In this document: positions 56,250 through 64,000 of the stretch, piece by piece
Layout of the letters: each line of letters opens with the position of its first letter
Position numbering within the stretch: the stretch's first letter is position 1
Program-made: the position numbers and the translations under genes
Source of the DNA: Paraescarpia echinospica
Lineage: Eukaryota > Annelida > Polychaeta > Sabellida > Siboglinidae
DNA length: 64,000 nt
Direction: 5' to 3'
NCBI GenBank assembly: GCA_020002185.1
Contig: CM034539.1
Coordinates: 31,117,897 to 31,181,896, forward strand
Notes under the pieces: generated by a model
Database searches by the model: none
What the model was told of the DNA's origin: nothing
The model's input: the letters and a program-made list of their open reading frames with translations, nothing else

Positions 56250-57045
56250 AGCGGCTAAGAACGTTTTTAACGCTAAGATGATTGTCTTAGTAAATGACGT
56301 GATTTTTTAAATATAAGCGAACATAGGAGTTTACGCAAACACGTGACGCTAAGTAATTACGTAACTATTAATAAACTACAATGTCCATTACTTGGTTATT
56401 GTCGAAGATTTTGATGGAACACGTCGTTCTCACTGTTGCCACGACTTCCTTAAATCATCATGTTTTGGTAGTCTCTTGGATGATGGACAGTGACAGGTTT
56501 CGTCAAATTCGATGTATTTCCCCCACTAGTTTGGGGGAAGCGTTTCTGGCATTGTAGACACTCTACCGTGTTTCCGCCTTTGTTAAAAAAAATGCCAAAT
56601 TGGCGATGTGCGTTTTGACATTTTGTCGTTCATCTTGGTTTAGCGACTACGGCAAACGGTGGCGCCATCAAAAAAGCAAGACATAGTGCCACCAAACGGA
56701 ACCAGGGTAAACGAGGATAATGCGTCTCGCTTGAATAATAATTTTTATTATTATTATTATATTAAGCTAGATTCATGAATACTACTGCGTGCAATAAACA
56801 CTATAAAATTACTAGAATGTTGTGTGTTTTTGGTACTCTGTAGAGTGGGCAAGGTAGAGTGGCGAGGCAAACTGTAGTGCCACCTAACGTCGTAACGAGG
56901 CTTGGATAATTGAGGCTAAGCTAAGATCACTCAAATAATTATTTATATACAAACTTTTATGCAATAACCAACACAAGTCCAGTGTAGTTTGAGAATTGAA
57001 ATTGGCCAAAGGATGACGTTTTTTATTGGAAAGTGGATTGCTTCT
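56250..57045. other. Non-coding sequence, no gene seen
   Basis: AT-rich sequence with a (TTA)n run near 56743-56760. Target region of the DIRS element. Confidence 0.5.
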
Positions 57046-57240
57046 AATTCTATATTTTTAGAATTAAAATATGTATTTATAAGTAACATACTTACATGGC
57101 TCCGTCGCTTCACAAGGTGCAATATACTTGGCTGCGCCCAAGTTGCTCGCCAAAAATAATAATAATAATGAAACATGACCCATCCCTGCAGCTCCCACCA
57201 CCCTCGCCCATCACTGAGTCACCCCCTCTTCGCACTTGGC
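57046..57240. repeat. DIRS inverted terminal repeat, left
   Basis: AATTCTATATTTTTAGAATT at the tip, then GTAACATACTTACATGGCTC and the shared ITR body to about 57240. Confidence 0.88.
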
Positions 57241-57301
57241 TAACAGGGTTGTACAGTGATAGGTTATCTCCCAATAGCGGGGAAGGAGGGAGGGTAATAT
57301 G

Positions 57302-57417
57302 GTGAAGCGACGGAGCCAGGTAAGTATGTTACTTGTAAATACATGGTTTAATTCTAAAAATATAGAATTTACTGCCTAACACAGACTTAGCCTGGCTCCG
57401 TCGCTTCACAAGGTGCA
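57302..57417. repeat. DIRS internal complementary region
   Basis: 57302-57369 is complementary to the left tip (GTAAGTATGTTACTTGTAAA, TTCTAAAAATATAGAATT). 57367-57417 is complementary to the right tip (TTTACTGCCTAACACAGACT). The two parts overlap by a few A/T bases at AATTT, as in the circular junction model. Two inverted GTGAAGCGACGGAGCC words bound it. Confidence 0.92.
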
Positions 57418-57459
57418 GAATCTAGATGAATGGATGGTGGGATATAGACAAAGCTACCT

Positions 57460-58548
57460 CTAATGATCTCCTGTTGGTGGCAGAATAGACTCTGCAGCCA
57501 CTATTGGGCCTAGCTGAATGAGATCAGAGGTGTAGAGGGATAGGTCCTTCAGATAAAAAATTGTGAAAGTGTTATGACAGCGCCAGGTACCAGCTCGTAG
57601 GATCTGCTCCAAGGAGGCCTGTCTGTGGAATGCAAAGGACACAGCCATAGATCGTACCTGGTGTGCCTTAACCCGATGGTACTCAAGGAGAATAGTAGGG
57701 GATTGTGCATAACACTCCATAATGGTTTTGCGAATCCAACCAGAGATTGTGGATGGAACAATATCTGATTTATGCCCTGGTTTGAAAGAAACAAAGAGAA
57801 GACGTTTGTTCTCCCTCCAAGTCATAGACCTTTCCAGGTAGAATCGCAATGCTCGGACAGGGCATAACAGTCTGTCTTCGGCCATCCCATCGCTTAAATG
57901 ATTGTCCAGTGCTGGGATCATCCAAGAAAGCACACATTTGGGACCTTTGCCCAACACTTGAGTTTTCGACAGGAAGGACAGTCCCACTCGTAGTGTAACC
58001 TCTGTCCAGCCCGCAGTCCGTTGTAAACGGGTTTGTTCAAAGGCATGAATCTCGCTTCTCCGTTTGCCTGAGGCAAGAGGGATGAGAAAAACTGTTTTCC
58101 ATGTTAACAGTTTATTAGAGGCATTGCATAAGGGTTAAAATGGGGGCTTGGTTAGGGCCGATAGAACCAAGGCAAGGTTCCACTCTGAGAAAGGGCGTTT
58201 ATTACGTCCCTGTTCCAACTCAATATTCCGAAGAAGGGACTTCAACGATGGATTCCGTTCTACCTCAACATCGGAAGTGGCACGAAAGGTGCTGGCAATT
58301 GCCATTTGATAGCCTTCAATGGTTGAAATTGCCAAGTGTTTCTCCGTGTGAAGATAGAGGAGAAAATCAGAGACTACACTCTCATTAGCCGAGAGTGGAT
58401 TAATCTGTTGTGTGCTGCACCAAGTAGAGAAGATCCTCCACTTGGACTCGTAGATTACCAGAGTAGACTCTCGCTGAGGTCTGGAGGCACGGGAGGCAAC
58501 GTCAACCGAAAAGCCTCTGCTGCAGAGGGCATCCCGGATACTCTCCAC
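57460..58548 (-). pseudogene. DIRS tyrosine recombinase with one stop codon
   Basis: The N-terminal core-binding domain includes YESKWRIFSTWC and SDFLLYLHTEKHLAISTIEG. The catalytic domain has the first Arg in LASGKRRSEIHAF, then RALRFYLERS, the H-x-x-R motif HQVRSMAVSFAF and the nucleophile Tyr in FTIFYLKDLS. A TAA at 58135-58137 interrupts the frame just before the first Arg; the following codons are in frame. The enzyme integrates the circular DIRS DNA without target duplication. The start overlaps the end of the RT-RNase H gene in another frame, as in related elements. Confidence 0.92.
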
Positions 58549-60555
58549 GCGTGTAGCTGGAGATTGGAGGGGTTGCGATGGATTAGTCCTCGTGGTTGTG
58601 ACAGTAACTGAGGGATGTTGGGTATCTGTAGAGGCGATTCCACCAACATCCCTAAGAGGAGTGGAAACCAGGTTGCTTGTGGTCAGCGAGGGGCAATGAG
58701 GATCAGTTCACACTGGTCTCGTTGGACCTTCTCGAGAACTTGTGGCAACAGAGCTGGTGGTGGGTAAGTGTACGCCCACAGTGCCTTCCAGCTCATTGAT
58801 AGTGCATCTACTCCCATGGCTGATGGATCTGGAACGGTGGACACAAACAGGGGGAGCTTGTGGTTCCACCTCGTTGTAAATAGATCCAACAAGGGGATTC
58901 CCCATTCCAGTGTGAGCGCCTGGAAGACAGAGGGGTGTAGAGACCACTCTGTACCCGACATCTGGGCTGGGCGCGACAGGACGTCTGCAAGAACATTAAA
59001 TCTCCCGGGAATGTGGCGTGCCCGTAGCACTATCCGGTTGGTCTGACACATGAGAAGCAGCCTCTTGGTCCGTCTGCACACCGATATTGACCGTGTTCCG
59101 TCCTGCTTGTTGATGTAGGACACTACAGTGGAGTTGTCCGACGCAACAAGGACTGTGAGGCCTGTAAGCTTCCTCAGCCAGTGGAACACAGCTTTGTGTA
59201 TAGCTTCCAAGTCGAGCACATTGATGTGAAGTGTTTTCTCGGTTGTTGTCCATACACCGGAGACCGTCAATGAGTTCCAGTGTGCACCCCAGCCGATGCT
59301 TGACGTATCCGTGAATAACTGTGTGTCTGGGTCCTTCGGGGTAACCAGAGATCCCCTCAGAACATTGTGTCCCGACATCCACCATTTGAGATCCTCCTCC
59401 GCAGTAGGGGAAAGAGGTATCCACAAGTTGTTGGCTGATGCATTGAAATCCCAATGTTGAGAGATGCAATGTTGGGTTTCGCGGGTGTGTAGACGTCCCA
59501 GAGGAACCAATTTTTCTGTTGTGGCAAACAGACCTAGTAGGATCTGCCACGTACGAGCACATCCTCCCAGTCGGAGAAGAAATGAGCGAATAAACTCCTT
59601 GATTTTGTGATATCGTTCTGATGTTGGAGTCACCTGGAAGGAAATCAGATCGAACTGATATCCCAGAAAAATTAACTTCTGTATGGGAATCAGGAGGCCC
59701 ATCGTGTGACAGAGACCGAGCACTTGTACAGTGTCTCGGAGGCACTGATCTCGAGAAGTCGAGAATATCAGCCAGTCGTCCAGGTACTGACAGAAATTGA
59801 TGCCCATCACATGCACCAGTACTTTGATCTCTGCCATAATCTTGGTGAACACCCAGGGTGCTGGAGAGAGGCCAAACGGCAGAGCTCTGAATTGGTATAT
59901 GGCTTCCCGAGTCTGAAAAGAGATGCAATTTTCGGTAACCCCTGTGGATGGGAATATGGAAATAGGCATCCACAAGATCGATGGATGTTACCCAGGCGTC
60001 CCGAGGTAGAGATCGCCGAATACTTTCTGCAGTCTCCATCGTGAAGTGGGGAATCTCCAAGAAAGTGTTGAGAAATGAGAGGTCGATGACAGGCCTCCAT
60101 CCTCCTGACTTCTTTGGAACAAGGAAAAGATGGCTGTAAAACCCGGGAGACGCAGTGTCGTGAACCATCTCGATTACTTCGTTTTGCCGCATTGTCTGGA
60201 TCAATGCCTGGAGTGCTTTCCGCTTCACGAGGGGGCCCTTGTCCACAAATGGTGAAGGGGTACATGTCATGGGAGGACATTCTCGGAAACGGAGACGGAA
60301 ACCGACCTCCAGAACATTGCACACCCACTCGTTGCACCTCTTTCGTCTCCAGACATCGCAGAACAGGGATAGTCGAGCTCCCACCTTCCCTGTAAGTAAA
60401 GGAGGTAACAAGACTGCCTGTCGTGGTATCCCTGGAGAACCCAGACTCGATGGTTGTGCAATGGTCGGGCTGATCGGTGCCTGAGGCGTGTGACAAAGAC
60501 AGTCACGATTTATGTCTCCTTCCTCCTCGACCGCGGAAGGGACGCCTTGAACCAC
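58455..60555 (-). pseudogene. DIRS reverse transcriptase-RNase H
   Basis: The first part (from about 60300) holds FYSHLFLVPKKSGGWRPVID and VTSIDLVDAYFHIPIHRGYR, with the catalytic Asp. A 1-bp frameshift in a T run near 59914-59920 moves the rest into another frame: FRALPFGLSPAPWVFTK, FCQYLDDWLIF (YLDD) and QKLIFLGYQFD, then RNase H LFTDTSSIGWGAHW, LDLEAIHKAV and VASDNSTVVSYIN. A TGA at 58683-58685 replaces a codon that is normally Trp in this family, and the frame runs on to 58455. No integrase follows, as expected for DIRS. Confidence 0.92.
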
Positions 60556-62847
60556 GTCCCCTAGCGGCCAGAAAGGGCTGCGGGTGTGAGGACGAAGGAA
60601 GCATAGGAGCTTGACGTCGCAACACGGTTCTAGTTGGCGCTGTCCGAGAATGTGGAGCAGGACGCGAGGATCTAGGCATGGCGAAAGGTGCCGAGCCCCT
60701 GTACAGGGCCTTGTCTCGCTACCGACCGACTACCTTTTCCCGTAACTGCAGCTTGGTTGGAAGATCGTCGAACAGTGATGAAGAGCCAAACGGTGCAGTG
60801 CAGAGGCTCTCCCGTTCATCTTGTGACAAAAGGGTAGAGACCCCCCATAGAGCTTGGTCCCGCTGATGGAGCAAAGTATTGTACGCGATCGCGCAATCCA
60901 AGGTTGCGCCATCAGACCAAGCAGTTGCCACTGATTGTGACAACTGCAATGTTGCCCTCAGTTGTTGCAATAGGGATTCAGTAGTAGTAACGTTTCGTAC
61001 GCCTACGTGATCAATCAAGCCTTGAATTGAACGATTCAGGGCTGCTCCTGTCCAATCATGGAAGGAGGAGACACACAGCCGTCGCCGTGACATGGCCGCG
61101 AGGTCACGGAAATAGCGTTGTTCTGTGTTCAATCGCTGGTGTGCTCCCCCCAGCTGTGGCCGAGAAATGTCGGTGAAGCCCTTATCCATGACAGGTGAGT
61201 CCCGGGAAAGCTTAAATTCTGTGGAGGGTAGCTCTAAAGGGGAGTACAGGGCCTCACTGGAGCGAGGGACTGAGGCAAAACGGTGTGATTTGCCCACTGG
61301 AGGGGGTTGTAACTCCTGGTGGATTTTCTGGAAGTGGTTTTTCATGGCCTCAGAAAATGGGAATCTAGGCGGGGGGACGACTGGGATTGCATAATCTGCC
61401 TGTGCCAGCGAAGACAAACGTGACACTTTACTGGGGACGAGACTATTGGATGCCGGCAATATGTCAGATAGAAATGCGCCGGCCAGGTTGATCCGATCGG
61501 TGCATGACATCGTCACATTGTTCGTCCGGCGGTACGGCGACCGGTTGCGTGGCCGTATCGGGGAACTGTCCATCGACGGAACTCCATTCACTCTCGTCTT
61601 CCGAACATGGACAGTTGTAATGTGTATCGTCGTCCGTCGTTCGAACGATGTGGTCAGTGCCAGAACACGAGAAAGGCATGAAAAAAATGTCGTTGGCGGT
61701 AATGTGCCGGGACGCGTCATGCTGCCGGGTCGAACCGGCAGCTGCGGACGGCGACAGGCGTGTGTAGCCTGAAGGGACCTCGTGTCTGGGGATCGCATGT
61801 GCTGTCCTGGGACCGACTGTCCAGCCAATTTCGGTGGGAACTGTGTCGGTTTGTCGGGAAGACACGCTGAAAAGCGGCACTTCTGGACGCGGGTTGTTTG
61901 TGTGACACAAAACATCGACTCGGGCCGAGGCAGTGGCGACTGCAAACTCCGGGTTTAATGAGCCCGGATTTTCCCGTGATCTGTGTGTTCGTCGACCGTC
62001 TCTGGAGTCCGAACCCGCCGTCGGCGTTTTCCCGTTCCGACTGCCCTGCCGGTTCTCCGGGTCGGTATTGCGCGCCGCATGTCTGGGGAATTCCCCGTTG
62101 GTTCGGCGTTTTGCGCCGAACGTCGTCGCGTCTCGGGTTTCCCTCCGGCAAAGGAGGCTCGGCCGGGTCTCCGGTTTCGGTCCGAAGACGGGTTTCCCGG
62201 AGAATTCTCTCTGGTTTTCCGCCCGGAGCCGGTCTGCCGGCATAGGTCCATTGGTATGGCCTGCCGGGTGTGTGCTCGGATTCCACTACGTGGGATCCAA
62301 CTGTTGGGACATTTGTCCGGACAGTTCCGTCAACCGCCCAGGTCATAGCTGGGCCTCCGGAAGCACAAGGCGGCCTATTTGGCGCGCTACTTACGTCGTA
62401 GGTAGTTGAGACGACGACGGTTTGTAGTGTCCGTTGCTCGCGAAGCAAGCGCAGAATTTCTTCCATCACGGACTCACGGCCGCGTTCCTGGGCATTCTCC
62501 GGAGACAGCACCGGAGAAAACCCACGAAAGCTACCACTAGAAATGCTAGAAGTCCACGACCGTGGACGCTCGTGACTGCGCGTGTCACCGAGTGCTGACG
62601 GTGGCGAGTGGTTGGCAGACGTCTGTGTCTCGGAAACGGAGCGGCGTTTCCTGGCAAGTCGGGCTTTCGTACGGTCGACGATTTCAGCCCAGACTTTATA
62701 TGTCCAATTCGAACAAACGTCGCACTTGTTGTCGACGGTACAGCCGTGACAAGAGCGACATTTGTTCGGGTGATTATCGCCGCCGCGCATCAGTCTAGTG
62801 CAGACGGGGCACTTTCTCTGGTGGCGTGGCCGCGAGCGGTCCGCCAT
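60508..62847 (-). pseudogene. DIRS Gag-like protein, frameshifted
   Basis: It starts at ATG 62847 with a Cys-rich head (CPVCTRLMRGGDNHP, CRSCHGCTVDNKCDVC). The reading then passes through an acidic segment in another frame (DDDTHYNCPCSEDESEW, about 61600) and returns to the frame with LSSLAQADYAIPVV, HFQKIHQELQPPP, TEQRYFRDLAAMSRRRL and LLSQDERESLC. An Arg/Gly-rich end (GRGSRRPFRGRGGRRHKS) finishes at about 60508. This order fits the first ORF of DIRS elements. At least two frame changes occur. Confidence 0.7.
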
Positions 62848-63029
62848 TACATTTGCAGTGGATTGTAAAGGCGAAGTTTAACAACAGCTAATAAGACTAA
62901 ATGGTTACTGAAAACTGGGGATAAAAGTTATCACAGAAATTCAGAAGTGATAAGCGAAACGATAAACCGTAAATTAACCCCAAAAGAGTACAATAACTGC
63001 TCACAAAGGAAACTGAACGGAGCAAATTA

Positions 63030-63222
63030 AATGCGAGACAAACAATGGAGGCGCCAAATGGGAAGAGGAGGTGACTCGGTGAGGGGTGAGGGTGGTGGGA
63101 GCTGCAGGGATGGGTCATGTTTAATTTTTATTATTATTTTTGGCGAGCAACTTGGGCGCAGCCAAGTATATTGCACCTTGTGAAGCGACGGAGCCAGGCT
63201 AAGTCTGTGTTAGGCAGTAAAT
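63030..63222. repeat. DIRS inverted terminal repeat, right
   Basis: Inverse of the left body (GGTGGGAGCTGCAGGGATGG, CTTGGGCGCAGCCAAGTATA), with its own outer tip ending TGTGTTAGGCAGTAAAT. Confidence 0.9.
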
Positions 63223-63537
63223 GCAGCCACTTTTGGGCATAAAGATAGTAGGAATGTGATGTCTATCATGCAAACCAGATGGGAAACCGAACACTTGTAC
63301 AGCCCCATCAAAGTTTCTCAGGCACACATTCCTACAACATGACGACAATATACAGACATACATTATGTGTCGCTATAGAGGTATAAAACCACTGTGAATA
63401 TAAACCTGAGCAAACATTCCACCACCAATAGACACATGCAATTACAAAATGGTGGGGCCATTCCACCACAAGGTCACCAAGAGGAACCTGTGACCACCCC
63501 ACCGTATGAAACACATCAAACCTTTGACCTAAGATAC
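63223..63537. other. Spacer between two recombinase elements
   Basis: No gene. Possibly the 3' flank of the element whose recombinase starts beyond the right edge. Confidence 0.4.
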
Positions 63538-64000
63538 TTATGCAAGTCGGATATACTTCCAAAAAACATCCGATGTCCACCTGCCTGCTGCCCTGATTTG
63601 TGCGTCAGATTCCCCTCACAAGGCTGCTGCTGTAACTCCACTTATGCGATAACTGGGACCTTTAAATGAAATAGATTGGTAGCCACAAAAGCTGAGGAGC
63701 CTTTTAAGGGACACGTCAAATCCACACCGCAGCATAGGCGAACCATCCGGGTACGCAAACAGTCTATCATGTACTGGGCCGTTGGCATGAATAAATTCCC
63801 TTAACACTTCTGCTTGGTGGATGACAGAACCTTGTAGGCATTCAGCCCTTACCAGCAGCAATTGTGGGCCTTGTCGTGCACTTAAAACGATCAAAGGACA
63901 ATGTAATAAGGTCAGCAGATAGCATAACATCTCCTAAATGTAAACAGCTTTGTACCCTGCGCCTTGCCCTCGGTACCATTTCTCCTATTCGCAGGTATGC
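63538..64000 (-). pseudogene. Tyrosine recombinase of a different family, cut by the window edge
   Basis: On the minus strand the frame enters with AYLRIGEM, which holds the first catalytic Arg, and LGDVMLS. A frameshift near 63890-63910 leads to DRLFAYPDGSPMLRCGFD, LKRLLSFCGY and FKGPSYRIS, the H-x-x-R box with Pro in place of His. A TGA near 63626 is followed in frame by SDAQIRAAGRWTSDVFWKYI, which includes the nucleophile Tyr, and ends at TAA 63538. The 'FPDGSP...KGHSFRIG...GRW' style is that of Ngaro/Crypton-like recombinases, unlike the DIRS enzyme at 57460. It is a pseudogene. Confidence 0.8.

Larger units (their letters stand above)
57046..63222 (-). mobile_element. DIRS-type tyrosine-recombinase retrotransposon
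   Basis: Coding is on the minus strand in the order Gag, RT-RNase H, tyrosine recombinase. Inverted terminal repeats of roughly 150-190 bp lie at both ends (GGCTCCGTCGCTTCACAAGG and TTGCTCGCCAAAAATAATAA recur inverted). An internal complementary region at 57302-57417 joins the inverse of the left tip to the inverse of the right tip, the hallmark of DIRS replication through a circle. No target duplication is expected or seen. All three genes carry lesions, so the copy is inactive. Confidence 0.94.

Noticed and set aside
54950..56281. 443-residue open frame rich in CMCWTVHPPE-type repeats
   Set aside because: It is the translation of a 30-bp minisatellite that is open in several frames; there is no start context, domain or unique sequence.

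Overview
The window is animal genomic DNA: split exons with GT-AG junctions, a secreted YWTD-propeller receptor gene, and a dense load of eukaryotic transposons (Polinton/Maverick, Ty3/gypsy, DIRS, LINE, tRNA-SINE, hAT, Tc1/mariner and pogo relatives). No prokaryotic gene structure was seen. An invertebrate is most likely, but the species cannot be fixed from the sequence alone.

Host gene (plus strand, 173-31610). A signal-peptide exon (173-284) and three small exons (17570-17680, 26186-26305, 31457-31610) join in one frame and encode part of an LDL-receptor-type beta-propeller. The introns are about 17, 8.5 and 5 kb and are filled with repeats: a tRNA-SINE, a 455-bp MITE with ATCT flanks, a nested 'AGTCCTTTGG' repeat family, a hAT MITE with a perfect 8-bp target duplication, a Ty3/gypsy element (18630-23593, TSD GTGGT), a Tc1/mariner-like MITE, and a 4.5-kb satellite of about 76-bp units with higher-order structure.

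Polinton/Maverick (35345-48954). This 13.6-kb element has imperfect terminal inverted repeats and a perfect 6-bp target duplication (TCCTGG). The plus strand carries an RPA-like OB-fold protein, a Cys/His protein, the A32-type packaging ATPase, a small basic protein, a conserved two-part protein, an integrase with chromodomain, a membrane protein, the minor capsid protein, a remnant of the major capsid protein and an adenain-type protease. The minus strand carries a protein-primed-type DNA polymerase B whose N-terminal half is spread over small phase-0 exons with two C2H2 fingers. Four transcription units share one core promoter layout: a TATA box, 30-32 bp, then a TCAKTY initiator, with leaders of only 7-20 nt. 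The copy is decayed: several frameshifts, in-frame stops, and most of the major capsid gene deleted.

Right part (48955-64000). A pogo/Tigger-like MITE with TA flanks, a near-perfect 133-bp foldback, a second SINE copy, a LINE fragment, a 1.3-kb 30-bp minisatellite, a DIRS-type retroelement (57046-63222) with inverted terminal repeats and an internal complementary region, and a different tyrosine-recombinase pseudogene running off the right edge.
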